NCBI GenBank assembly: GCA_963837155.1
Contig: CAWIMB010000002.1
Location: 1,488,001-1,552,000 of the forward strand
DNA from: DASQHW01 sp963837155
GTDB lineage: Bacteria; Actinomycetota; Acidimicrobiia; IMCC26256; PALSA-610
Length of the DNA: 64,000 nucleotides
Direction: 5' to 3'
The notes under the pieces were generated by a model. That model searched no databases. It worked only from the letters and a program-made list of their open reading frames with translations, and had not been told where the DNA came from. A program made the position numbers and the translations under genes. Of the stretch, positions 53,715 to 61,641 are shown one piece after another. How positions within the stretch are numbered: the stretch's first letter is position 1; the number at the start of each line of letters is the position of its first letter.

Positions 53715-54866
53715 CCCGAGAATCCTGGTCGCGACGATGTTCTTGTTCACCTGCGTCGTGCCGCCCGCGATCGTGAGGGCGCGGCTGTAGACGCGGTCGC
53801 GTGCCCAGGGTCCCTGCATCGCGTCCGGGCCGAGCACATCGGATGCCGCTTCGGCAACGTGTTGTTCGAGCTCGCTCCAGAGCAGCTTCGCGATGCTGCC
53901 TTCGGGACCCATCGCCCGGCCGTGCAGCTCGGCGGAGATCGCCCGCTCGGAGATGAGCTTCAACAGCTCGCCCTCCATGTAGACGCGCGCGAGACGCTGG
54001 CGGAGCACCGGGTCGTCGGCAGCGGTGCGGCCGTCACCGATCGGCGTTTCCTTGGCGGTCTCGATGAGCCGCTGGATCTTCGCCCGGCTCCCGAGGTGCA
54101 GCTTGGCGACGGTGCCGCGCTCGTACGCGAGCGTCGTCATCGCGACGCGCCATCCTTCGTTCACCGGGCCGAGCGTGTTCGCGACCGGGACGCGGACGTC
54201 GGTGAAGAAGATCTCGTTGAACTCCTTCTCGCCGGTGATCGTGACGAGCGGGCGCACCTCGACGCCGGGCGACGTCATGTCGACGAGCAGGCACGTGATG
54301 CCGCGGTGCTTGGGGGCGTTCGAGTCGGTGCGAACGAGCAGCTCGCACCAGTTCGCAAGGTGGCCGAGCGTGTTCCACGTCTTCTGCCCGTTCACGATCC
54401 AGTCGTCGCCGTCGCGCACGGCCGACGTGCGCAACGACGCGAGGTCGGAGCCGGCGTTCGGTTCCGAGAAGCCCTGGCACCAGATGTCGTCGCCGCGCAA
54501 CATGCGGGGGAGCAGCGTGCGTTTCTGGTCCTCGGTGCCGTGCTCGATGATCGCAGGCGCAATGTTCGACAGGCCCAGCGGGTTCAGCGTGCCCGGCGCC
54601 TTCGCGCGGTGCATTTCCTCGGCGTACACGACTTGCTCCATGACCCCGGCGCCGCGCCCACCCCACTCCTCGGGCCACGCAATGGCTGCGTAGCGCGCGT
54701 CGGCAAGGATGCGATTCCAGTCGCGGAGGCGAGCGAGGTGCTCACCGTCCAGCTCGAGCGAACCGCCCAGGCCGTCGCCCCGCAGGTCGTCGGTGAAGTG
54801 CGCGTCGAGCCACTCCCGAAACTCTTTGCGAAACGCCTCGGCCTCGGCCGGATACCGAAAGTCCAT
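53700..54866 (-). CDS. Acyl-CoA dehydrogenase
   Basis: A 388-residue FAD enzyme of the acyl-CoA dehydrogenase family. The N-terminal helical part has RKEFREWLDAHFTDD and AIAWPEEWGGRGAG, the middle beta domain has WCQGFSEPNAGSDLASL and WIVNGQKTWNTLGHLAN, and the C-terminal helices end in RALTIAGGTTQVNKNIVATR. It oxidises an acyl-CoA at alpha-beta, passing electrons to ETF. ATG 54866 is chosen; an upstream extension is not conserved. It is last in the minus-strand operon after the beta subunit of the 2-oxoacid oxidoreductase and overlaps the convergent ATPase by 15 bp. Confidence 0.88.
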   Translation of the reverse strand: MDFRYPAEAEAFRKEFREWLDAHFTDDLRGDGLGGSLELDGEHLARLRDWNRILADARYAAIAWPEEWGGRGAGVMEQVVYAEEMHRAKAPGTLNPLGLSNIAPAIIEHGTEDQKRTLLPRMLRGDDIWCQGFSEPNAGSDLASLRTSAVRDGDDWIVNGQKTWNTLGHLANWCELLVRTDSNAPKHRGITCLLVDMTSPGVEVRPLVTITGEKEFNEIFFTDVRVPVANTLGPVNEGWRVAMTTLAYERGTVAKLHLGSRAKIQRLIETAKETPIGDGRTAADDPVLRQRLARVYMEGELLKLISERAISAELHGRAMGPEGSIAKLLWSELEQHVAEAASDVLGPDAMQGPWARDRVYSRALTIAGGTTQVNKNIVATRILGLPRH

Positions 54867-54877
54867 AGTCAGATGCT

Positions 54878-54932
54878 CCAACAGATGGCAGCGTTTCCCG
54901 CGCATAGCGCGGTTTTCGCTGCCAACAGATGG
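54878..54932. repeat. Hairpin flanked by 11-bp direct repeats
   Basis: CCAACAGATGG occurs at 54878-54888 and 54922-54932. Between them GGCAGCG/CGCTGCC (54887-54893, 54917-54923) and CCGCGC/GCGCGG (54898-54903, 54907-54912) form a two-part stem with the loop ATA. It fills almost the whole gap between korB-type and acyl-CoA dehydrogenase genes. It could attenuate or stabilise the transcript, or be a small mobile hairpin with a target duplication. Confidence 0.6.
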
Positions 54933-55955
54933 TTAGGTTTCGTGGATGCCGCCGCGGGCGAGCTGGTCGTCGAGCTCGCGTTGCTTGGCGACGTTCTCGG
55001 CGTGCAGCTCGTCGGTCGTGCGGACGCGGCCGTCGACCTTGAGCTCGCCCATGATGTGCACCTCGCCGAGCGTCTCGTTCATGTACGTGGGGCCTTCGGC
55101 GGTCGGGATGAACCAGCCGGTCGGGCACATCGTGAGGACTTCGACGAACGTGAAGCCCTCGCCCCGAAGCTGCGTCTCGAACGCGCGCTTGAACATCTTG
55201 CGGGTGCGAGCGACGCCGCCCGCGTTGTGAACCGAGCCGCGCGCGACGTACGCCGCGCCTTGGAGCTGGGCGATCAGGTCGCCGATGAGGATGGGGTAGC
55301 CGTGGTAGTCGGCGTCGCGGCCGTCGAGTGAATTCTTCGTGCGCTGGCCGATCACGCTGGTCGCGGTCATATGGCCCCCGGTCTCACCGAACACCCCGTT
55401 GTTCAACAGGATGCACGTGACGTTCTCGCCCCGGGCCGCGGTGTGAATCACCTCTTGCAGGCCTTCGTTCACCATGTCGCCGTCGCCCTGCAGCGTGAAC
55501 ACCAGCGCGTCCGGCAACATGCGCTTGACGCCGGTCGCGACCGACGGCGCGCGTCCGTGCAGCGCTTGCACCAAGTCGATGTCCATCGAGCCCGAGAACG
55601 ACGTGTAGCAGCCGATGCCGGCGACGGCGACGGCCCGCGCCACAACGTCGAGGTCCTCGATCGTCTCGAGGAACTGGCGGACGGCGAGCGGCTCGCCGCA
55701 CCCTGGGCACATGTGGTGCTCCTGGGTGAGCAAGAGGGCCGGCTTCAGCTCCTCGACCTTGCGTGCGGGCACCGTCGGTGCACTCGACGTGTCGACAATC
55801 GGTGTGCTGGGTGTGCTCATGTTTTCCGCTCTCGGCGGCTGCGCCGCCGGGCCGCTCGGGCCCCGCTCGCTGCTCGGCGGGATACCCCCGCCCCCCGACC
55901 CCGCCCGCCACCCCGACTGGTGCGCTGCGCGCACGTTCTTCTGACGCTCACTCAT
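54933..55955 (-). CDS. korB: 2-oxoacid:ferredoxin oxidoreductase, beta (TPP) subunit
   Basis: A 340-residue subunit that binds thiamine diphosphate. HHMCPGCGEPLAVRQFL carries the cluster-ligand cysteines, GIGCYTSF follows, and LQGDGDMVNEGLQEVIHTA and LNNGVFGETGG form the Mg-TPP site. With alpha, gamma and ferredoxin subunits it converts a 2-oxoacid plus CoA to acyl-CoA, CO2 and reduced ferredoxin. ATG 55955 overlaps the alpha stop (ATGA). Its first 45 residues (Gly/Pro/Ser-rich) are encoded by a GC-rich repeat-like stretch; ATG 55820 (MSTPSTPIVDT) would give a more usual N-terminus. Confidence 0.87.
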   Translation of the reverse strand: MSERQKNVRAAHQSGWRAGSGGGGIPPSSERGPSGPAAQPPRAENMSTPSTPIVDTSSAPTVPARKVEELKPALLLTQEHHMCPGCGEPLAVRQFLETIEDLDVVARAVAVAGIGCYTSFSGSMDIDLVQALHGRAPSVATGVKRMLPDALVFTLQGDGDMVNEGLQEVIHTAARGENVTCILLNNGVFGETGGHMTATSVIGQRTKNSLDGRDADYHGYPILIGDLIAQLQGAAYVARGSVHNAGGVARTRKMFKRAFETQLRGEGFTFVEVLTMCPTGWFIPTAEGPTYMNETLGEVHIMGELKVDGRVRTTDELHAENVAKQRELDDQLARGGIHET

Positions 55956-57103
55956 GCCTGGTGCTCCTGCAGCTCGTACGCGCAGCTCTCGTATCCGGGG
56001 ACCACCGGGAGCTCACGATCTTCGTGCAACGCGAGAATGCGGTCGGCAATCACCTCGACGTCGAGGATCCGGCCGACGCCGAAGCCGGAGTGGTCAGTCG
56101 ACACGCCGCCGATGAACGTCACCGGCGCCCGGCCGGCAACACCGATGCGTACGTCGTCGATCATCTGCCCGGCCGCGAGCTCGAAGCTGCCGACGCGCGC
56201 TACCGATGGTCGCGCGGCGGCGTCCGCGACCGCTTCGTACGGGAACGGCCAGAGGGTGATCGGTCGCACGAACCCGATGCGGTGCCCGGCCGCGCGCAGC
56301 TGGGTGATCGCGTACTTGACGAACTTGGCGGGGGAGCCGAACGACACCACGACGGTCTCGGCGTCGTCGAGGAAGCCGGTCTCGACCCGCACCTCGCGCT
56401 CCATGTACGGGATCTTCGTCGCGATGTACTGCGCCTTGCCCTCCTGGCCGAGCGCGCGCTGGCCGACCTTGCCGACACCGAGCGACGTGACGGCGCCACT
56501 GCGCCCGGTACCCGACCGCGAACCATTGACCGCCCACTCTTTCGCCGGCAGCGCCGGGAACTCCATCGGCTCGATCGCGATCGCCTCTTGGGTGTGCGCG
56601 AGCAAGTAGTCGCCATATACGAGCACCGGGTTGCGCCATTTGTCGGCGAGGTGGAACGCGAGCTGCACGTGCTCGACACCCTCCCGCACGTCTTGGGGTG
56701 CGAGCACGATGTGCCGGTAGTCGCCGTGACCACCGCCGCGCGTTGCCTGGTAGTAGTCCTGCTGGCCGCGCGCCATGTTGAAGATGACGAGCGGGAGCTC
56801 GGCCAGCGTCATCTCGGAGAACGATTCCTGCATCAACGACAGACCCTGGCCGGTCGAGCCGGTCGCGGCACGCGCGCCGGTCGCCAGCGCGCCCCACGCC
56901 ATCCCGACCGCTTCGAGCTCGGACTCGGCGTTGATGCACGCACCGCCGACGTCGGGAAGCAGCCGCGCGAAGTGTTCGAGGACTTCGGTGAACGGTGTCA
57001 TCGGGTAGCCCGCAAAGAAGCGGCACCCGGCGACGATCGCAGCACGCGCCAGGGCTTCGGATCCTTCCATCAGGACACGTTCGGAGGTGACGGTCGATGT
57101 CAT
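55952..57103 (-). CDS. korA: 2-oxoacid:ferredoxin oxidoreductase, alpha subunit
   Basis: A 383-residue alpha subunit. FFAGYPMTPFTEVLEHFA is the conserved YP-TP segment that contacts TPP and substrate, then ATGSTGQGLSLMQESFSEM and NMARGQQDYYQATRGGGHG. The C-terminal domain II is VGRILDVEVIADRILA. ATG 57103 overlaps the ferredoxin stop by 4 bp. The substrate could be 2-oxoglutarate, a branched-chain 2-oxoacid or an aryl-pyruvate; operon partners (acyl-CoA ligase-like, acyl-CoA dehydrogenase) favour a branched-chain or aryl acid, by inference only. Confidence 0.87.
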   Translation of the reverse strand: MTSTVTSERVLMEGSEALARAAIVAGCRFFAGYPMTPFTEVLEHFARLLPDVGGACINAESELEAVGMAWGALATGARAATGSTGQGLSLMQESFSEMTLAELPLVIFNMARGQQDYYQATRGGGHGDYRHIVLAPQDVREGVEHVQLAFHLADKWRNPVLVYGDYLLAHTQEAIAIEPMEFPALPAKEWAVNGSRSGTGRSGAVTSLGVGKVGQRALGQEGKAQYIATKIPYMEREVRVETGFLDDAETVVVSFGSPAKFVKYAITQLRAAGHRIGFVRPITLWPFPYEAVADAAARPSVARVGSFELAAGQMIDDVRIGVAGRAPVTFIGGVSTDHSGFGVGRILDVEVIADRILALHEDRELPVVPGYESCAYELQEHQA

Positions 57104-57363
57104 GCCGGCACCTCCGTGATCATGGGCTGCTCGAAGCGAAAGACTTCGAACACGAAGTCGGGGCATACGAGCAGGCAGGCGGCACAGCCGGTGCATCCAG
57201 GATGCAACTCGGGATAGCGGAAGCCCATGTGATTCGTCGGCGTCGACATCGTCAGCACGTCCGGCGGGCACGCAGGGATGCACAGCTCGCATCCCTTGCA
57301 GTGCTCGACATCGATCGTGACCGTCCCGCGGCTCTTGATCTTGGTCATCTCAGGCTCAGACAT
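57100..57363 (-). CDS. korD: Ferredoxin subunit with two 4Fe-4S motifs
   Basis: An 87-residue protein with CKGCELCIPACPP and CTGCAACLLVCPD, two complete CxxCxxCxxxCP motifs. It is the electron-transfer subunit of the 2-oxoacid oxidoreductase. ATG 57363 overlaps the gamma-subunit stop by 8 bp and follows GGGAGA at a good distance; the inner ATG 57348 is possible. Confidence 0.87.
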   Translation of the reverse strand: MSEPEMTKIKSRGTVTIDVEHCKGCELCIPACPPDVLTMSTPTNHMGFRYPELHPGCTGCAACLLVCPDFVFEVFRFEQPMITEVPA

Positions 57364-57928
57364 TCGCGGTCTCCCATGCGGGGAACTCGTTCGCCGGCAA
57401 CAACTCGCCACCCGCTCGCAGTGCCCGTTCATTGGCTTCGATGTGCTGCGTTCGGTAGGACGGGATCGACGCGCGCATCGCGTCGACGAGCGCGTCCATG
57501 CTCACGATGCCCGTCGTCGTGACGAAGGCGCCGAGCATCACCATCGAACCGCCCATGGCATTGCCGAGGTCGGTCGCGACTGTGGTCGCGGGGACGCGGT
57601 GCAGTGTGACGTCGGCGCGGACGTTGCTGGTAAACGTCGCGTCGTTCACGAGCACCAGGCCGCCCGGCCGCAACTTTGCCTCGACCGGAGCCCAGTAATC
57701 GTCGTGCATGGCGATCGCTGACCAGGCGCGTGACACGACAGGCGGTGCCGCGATCGGCGCGTCGGCGATCACCACGGTGCTGTCGGTGTTCCCGCCCCGC
57801 ATCATCCCGCCGTACAGGCCGAGGAACATCACTTCGCGACCTTCGAGCGTCGCGGCGCGGGCGAGCACCTGGGCGGCGAGCTGCACGCCCTGCCCTCCGA
57901 TGCCGGTGATCAACAGTTCACGTTCCAT
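57356..57928 (-). CDS. korC: 2-oxoacid:ferredoxin oxidoreductase, gamma subunit
   Basis: A 190-residue gamma subunit with the start ERELLITGIGGQGVQLAAQV, then MFLGLYGGMMRGGNTDSTVV and the later NAMGGSMVMLGAFVTTTG, all typical of this subunit, which bridges alpha and beta and helps bind CoA. ATG 57928 overlaps the TetR stop by 11 bp, so its translation depends on the regulator gene. Confidence 0.87.
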   Translation of the reverse strand: MERELLITGIGGQGVQLAAQVLARAATLEGREVMFLGLYGGMMRGGNTDSTVVIADAPIAAPPVVSRAWSAIAMHDDYWAPVEAKLRPGGLVLVNDATFTSNVRADVTLHRVPATTVATDLGNAMGGSMVMLGAFVTTTGIVSMDALVDAMRASIPSYRTQHIEANERALRAGGELLPANEFPAWETANV

Positions 57929-58574
57929 TGCGAATTCCCCCGAGACAGAAACCGACGAGGCGCTGCACCTCTTGCGGGTGCGGCCGCCGGCGGTGGGCGA
58001 TGGCGTCGTTCATCCGGGCGAGCACGAGCTCGCACACGAACGCCGCGTCCTGATGTGTGCCGCCGAGTGCGCGCACCGACGGTGAGAGCGTTTCGAGCAG
58101 CTCGGTTCGCGACGCGGCGAGGTCATCGGGGAAGCGGTCGGCGAGGCGCGCGCCGTTGAGGGCGAACGGGCGCGTCGCATCGGCGGCGCGCGGGTCGCGC
58201 GCTTGCGCCATCACTCCCTCGATCCACCGGCGGACGCGGTCCTTGGGATCGTTGGTCGACGTGAGTCGCCGCTCGAGGTATTCAACGAGTTGCCGGTGGC
58301 CGTCGGCGAGAACCGCGAGCAGCAGCGCGTCCTTGGAAGCGAAGTGGCGGTAGAAGGCCTGATTGGACAGGCCCGCGGTCTTGACGATGTCGCGCACCGA
58401 TGGGTCGATGTCGCCGGTCTCCCGCATCACGGTGAACGCAGCGTCGATGAGGCGCCGCACCTCGGCCGTGTAGGCGTCGCGACGCTCCGCGAGCGTGCGA
58501 TCGGCCAGCGCCGCCTCGACCGGAACAACGTTCTGCACTTCGAGAACAGTATTCCCGACGATCGGGATGGTCAA
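57918..58574 (-). CDS. TetR-family regulator
   Basis: A 218-residue repressor-type protein. The DNA-binding domain has SVRDIVKTAGLSNQAFYRHF followed by ASKDALLLAVL. The C-terminal ligand-binding domain is helical. Lying inside an acyl-CoA/2-oxoacid operon, it probably senses an acyl-CoA or related ligand and represses its own operon; it could also read the CTGAC-N6-GTCA sites, which is untested. The start is uncertain: TTG 58574 overlaps the upstream stop but the Shine-Dalgarno GGAGG touches it, so a GTG at about 58535 is an alternative. Confidence 0.83.
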   Translation of the reverse strand: MTIPIVGNTVLEVQNVVPVEAALADRTLAERRDAYTAEVRRLIDAAFTVMRETGDIDPSVRDIVKTAGLSNQAFYRHFASKDALLLAVLADGHRQLVEYLERRLTSTNDPKDRVRRWIEGVMAQARDPRAADATRPFALNGARLADRFPDDLAASRTELLETLSPSVRALGGTHQDAAFVCELVLARMNDAIAHRRRPHPQEVQRLVGFCLGGIRNGT

Positions 58575-60025
58575 CCTCCGGCCAGGAGCCGCTCCACGAT
58601 CAGCGGCCGCTGGACCTGGCCGGTGGCTGGGGTGCGGGGCAGCGCCTCGACGACGGCGACGCGCCGGGGCTGCTTGAACGCAGCCAGCCGGCCGTCACAG
58701 AAGCTGCGCAGGGCGTCGGTATCGGGGGGCGCGGTGCCGGCGCGCACCACGACGACCGCGGTGACGACCTCGCCCCACTCCGGATCAGGCACGCCGACGA
58801 CCGCGACCTCGGCGATCGCCGGGTGCGACGCGAGCACCTGTTCGATCTCGACCGGCGCGACCGTCTCGCCACCGGTGCGGATCACGTCTCGCGCGCGACC
58901 GACGATCGACAGATACCCCTCGTCATCGAAGGCTCCCAGATCGCCGGTGTAGTACCAGCCGTCTCGCAGCGCGGTTGCAGTCGCGTCGGGATCGTCGAAG
59001 TACCCGTCCATGAGAAACGGGCTGCGCATGCAGACCTCGCCGGTGGGATCGAGCCGCACTTCGACGCCGGGCTGGGCCACGCCGACGCTGCCGGGCTTAC
59101 GGAACAGATCTACGTCGCTCAGTTGCACGCCCGGCCCGGCCTCGGTCGACCCGTAGAACACGCGCGTCACGGTGTGCGGCAGCGCATCCTTGATCGCCCG
59201 CAACAATTCCGGCGGTGTCACCGACGTGCCCGTGTCGGCCTCCGAAAGCGATGAGAGATCGTAGCGGTCGACGCCGTGCTCCAAGATGCGGGACCACACG
59301 GCGGGGATGCAATACAGGCGCGCCGCCCGGTGCCGCACCACGGTATGCAGGAGCGTTTCCGCATCGGGCGTGCGCACGAAGTGGATCGGGCGCCGTCCTT
59401 GCCACGCACCCATCGCGATCGTCCAACCCGCCATGTGGAACAACGGAAACATGCACACGGTGCCCGCGCCGCCCACGCTCGTGGTCGCGCCGACGAAGGT
59501 TCGCAACCAGTTGGCGCGATGCGACAATACGACACCCTTGGGCCGGCCCGTGCTCCCACTCGTGAAGAAGATGACGTGCGGGTCGCGCTCGTCGAGCGCC
59601 GGCGGCTCGGCCGGCGGTCCCGCACCCGCATCACCCTGCGGCACGACGGGCTCGAACGGGATGTCCGCCACGCGTGCCAGCTCGGCCGCGGCGTCGACGT
59701 GCGAAGCGCCCGCGAGGAGGAGGCGAGGCCGCGCGTATTGCGCGACCGGCACGAGCTCCGCCACCGATGAACGCGCGTTGAGCGGCGCGAAGACCGCGCC
59801 AACCTTCGCGAGCGCCGCGAACAGCGGGACCGCCTCGAGCGCCGTGTCGCTCCACCAGAGCACTCGGTCGCCGCGTCCGACCGACACTGCACGCAACCCG
59901 TTGGCGATGCGGTCGGCGCGGGCGTCGATCTCGCCGAACGTCAGCACGTCGTCATCGAGCGTCGCGGCGATCGCCGTCGGAACGACGCGCGCCGCGTTCG
60001 CGAGCATCTCGCCGATCAACAACAC
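58571..60025 (-). CDS. Acyl-CoA synthetase-like AMP-binding protein lacking the catalytic Lys
   Basis: A 484-residue ANL-superfamily protein. The ATP loop FTSGSTGRPKG is at 154-164, then FYGSTEAG, the hinge YYTGDLGAFDDEGYLSIVGR and a C-terminal domain. The A10 motif, normally PRT-x-x-GK, reads PRTPATGQVQR: Gln470 replaces the lysine that is needed for adenylation in most members. The enzyme may be slow, do only thioesterification, or act on preformed adenylate. The start is GTG 60025 or ATG 60007, without a clear ribosome binding site. It heads the operon and is divergent from fur. Confidence 0.82.
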   Translation of the reverse strand: MLLIGEMLANAARVVPTAIAATLDDDVLTFGEIDARADRIANGLRAVSVGRGDRVLWWSDTALEAVPLFAALAKVGAVFAPLNARSSVAELVPVAQYARPRLLLAGASHVDAAAELARVADIPFEPVVPQGDAGAGPPAEPPALDERDPHVIFFTSGSTGRPKGVVLSHRANWLRTFVGATTSVGGAGTVCMFPLFHMAGWTIAMGAWQGRRPIHFVRTPDAETLLHTVVRHRAARLYCIPAVWSRILEHGVDRYDLSSLSEADTGTSVTPPELLRAIKDALPHTVTRVFYGSTEAGPGVQLSDVDLFRKPGSVGVAQPGVEVRLDPTGEVCMRSPFLMDGYFDDPDATATALRDGWYYTGDLGAFDDEGYLSIVGRARDVIRTGGETVAPVEIEQVLASHPAIAEVAVVGVPDPEWGEVVTAVVVVRAGTAPPDTDALRSFCDGRLAAFKQPRRVAVVEALPRTPATGQVQRPLIVERLLAGG

Positions 60026-60054
60026 CGGCGCAGCATCGCGCGGTGCCGAGCGAC

Positions 60055-60084
60055 TTGCTTCTCAACAACGATTGTTGATAGTGT
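60055..60084 (+). promoter_or_regulatory. fur promoter with Fur/PerR-like operator in the spacer
   Basis: -35 TTGCTT (60055-60060) and -10 TAGTGT (60079-60084) are 18 bases apart. TCAACAA-CGA-TTGTTGA (60062-60078) is a perfect 7-bp inverted repeat exactly filling the spacer, so an autoregulator would block RNA polymerase. ATG 60094 lies 9 bases after the -10 and has no Shine-Dalgarno, so the transcript is probably leaderless. The same site lies 37 bp upstream of the divergent acyl-CoA synthetase-like gene. Confidence 0.65.
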
Positions 60085-60093
60085 TTCTTTGTC

Positions 60094-60519
60094 ATGAAGA
60101 GCAGCGCCCAGCTCACCACCTTGTTCCGCGAACAGGGGTTCCGCGTCACGCCGCAACGACAGGCGATCTTCCGCCTGCTCCAGGACAACGACGCGCATCC
60201 CACTGTCGAATCGCTGTTCGAGCGCGCCCGGGCCGACATGCCGACGATCTCGTTGAAGACCGTGTACCAGACGGTCCACGACCTCGAGGCGCTCGGTGAG
60301 GTGCAGGTGCTCGACCTCGGCACCGGCAGCTTGCGGGTCGACCCGAACGTCGAGGACGATCACCACCACCTCGTGTGCACGACCTGCGGGCGGGTGCGCG
60401 ATCTCCCCGTGGAGTTCGCCGGGCTGCGCGTGCCAAGTCGCTACCGCCACGGGTTCACCGTCGACGACATCCAGGTGATCTTCCGTGGCCGTTGTGAGGA
60501 ATGTTCGAAGCACAACTGA
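60094..60519 (+). CDS. Fur/PerR-family metalloregulator
   Basis: A 141-residue member of the Fur superfamily. The winged-helix part is FRVTPQRQAIFRLLQ and SLKTVYQTVHDLEALG. The metal site is DDHHHLVC (His90-92). Two CxxC pairs (Cys95/98 and Cys134/137) form the structural zinc site seen in PerR-like proteins. Rubrerythrin directly downstream favours a peroxide-sensing PerR role over iron-sensing Fur. The palindrome in its own promoter suggests autoregulation. Confidence 0.88.
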   Translation: MKSSAQLTTLFREQGFRVTPQRQAIFRLLQDNDAHPTVESLFERARADMPTISLKTVYQTVHDLEALGEVQVLDLGTGSLRVDPNVEDDHHHLVCTTCGRVRDLPVEFAGLRVPSRYRHGFTVDDIQVIFRGRCEECSKHN

Positions 60520-60539
60520 TCGTTCAAGGAGCCCAGCAG

Positions 60540-60959
60540 ATGCCCGACCTCAATGGAAGCAAGACCCACGAGAACCTCAAGGAGGCGTTCGCGGGTGAAA
60601 GCCAGGCGAACCGCCGCTACCTCTACTTCGCGCAGAAGGCGGACGTCGAGGGTTACCCCGACGTCGCCGCGCTGTTCCGCTCGGTGGCCGAGGGTGAGAC
60701 CGGCCATGCGTTCGGCCACTTCGACTTCCTTGCCGAGGTCGGCGACCCGGTGACGGGTGTGACCGTGGGCGCGACCGACGACAACCTCAAGTCCGCGATC
60801 GCGGGTGAGACGTACGAGTACACCGAGATGTACCCGGGCTTCGCGCGCACCGCTCGTGACGAGGGTTTCGAAGAGGTTGCGGAGTGGCTCGAGACGCTCG
60901 CCCGCGCCGAGAAGAGCCACGCCGGTCGGTTCCAAGCCGGCCTCGAGAACATCACCTGA
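60540..60959 (+). CDS. Rubrerythrin (ferritin-like domain only)
   Basis: A 139-residue protein of four helices with the di-iron ligands in AGESQANRRYLYF, SVAEGETGHAFGH, AIAGETYEYTEMY and LARAEKSHAGRF. There is no C-terminal rubredoxin domain, so it is the short erythrin form, which reduces peroxide with electrons from another carrier. ATG 60540 follows AAGGAG (60526-60531). It is 20 bp after fur and probably co-transcribed. Confidence 0.9.
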   Translation: MPDLNGSKTHENLKEAFAGESQANRRYLYFAQKADVEGYPDVAALFRSVAEGETGHAFGHFDFLAEVGDPVTGVTVGATDDNLKSAIAGETYEYTEMYPGFARTARDEGFEEVAEWLETLARAEKSHAGRFQAGLENIT

Positions 60960-60985
60960 CCGCACCCGCGGCCGGATCGCACTGA

Positions 60986-61013
60986 CAGCCCCGGGGCACC
61001 TTCCCCGGGGCTG
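60986..61013. terminator. Perfect 11-bp hairpin after rubrerythrin
   Basis: CAGCCCCGGGG (60986-60996) pairs with CCCCGGGGCTG (61003-61013) around CACCTT. There is no U-tract, so it may be an actinobacterial I-shaped terminator or an mRNA-stabilising stem before the DUF3501 gene. Confidence 0.6.
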
Positions 61014-61027
61014 GTCGAGGACGACAC

Positions 61028-61630
61028 ATGAAGAAGCTCACTGTCGACGACATTCAAGACTCCCGTGCCTACGAACGCGAGCGCGACGAGATCCGGCGGC
61101 GGATCATCGACCTCAAGCGCACGCGTCGAGTACAGCTCGGCCCGATCCTGACGATCGTCTTCGAGAACACCGAGACGATGCGGTGGCAAGTGCAAGAGAT
61201 GGCACGCGCCGAGCGCATGCTGCGCGACGAGCAGATCGCGCATGAGATCGACACCTACAACCAGATCATCCCGGACGCCGACGAACTGTCGGGCACCTTG
61301 TTGCTCGAACTGACCTCCGAAGTCGCGTTGCGCGAATGGCTGCCGCGCCTCGTCGGCATCGAACACCACGTGCGGATCGTGTTACCCGACGGCAGCGACG
61401 TGCGGGGCGTGCCTTCCGAAGACGACGAGGCTCGGCTCACCCGCCCGGACACCACCGCGGCAGTCCACTTCCTGAAGTTTCCGTTCACGCCCGCTGACAT
61501 CGACATGTTCGCGAGCGGGCCGGTGCACATCGTCGTCGACCATCCCGAGTACGACCAGGATGTGACGCTCGACGAAGTGCAGCACGCCGCGCTCCTCGCC
61601 GATCTGCGCGACGAGTCCTCGCCGTCTTAG
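61028..61630 (+). CDS. DUF3501 family protein
   Basis: A 200-residue protein with the family start KKLTVDDIQDSRAYERERDE, then RVQLGPILTIVFENTETMRW, QVQEMARAERM and YNQIIPDADELSGTLLLELT. The function is unknown. In other genomes DUF3501 genes commonly sit next to rubrerythrin and iron-sulfur oxidoreductase genes, as here, so a role in peroxide or redox stress is plausible. The GAGGA at 61016-61020 serves ATG 61028. Confidence 0.85.
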   Translation: MKKLTVDDIQDSRAYERERDEIRRRIIDLKRTRRVQLGPILTIVFENTETMRWQVQEMARAERMLRDEQIAHEIDTYNQIIPDADELSGTLLLELTSEVALREWLPRLVGIEHHVRIVLPDGSDVRGVPSEDDEARLTRPDTTAAVHFLKFPFTPADIDMFASGPVHIVVDHPEYDQDVTLDEVQHAALLADLRDESSPS

Positions 61631-61641
61631 CCTGCGGGCTA

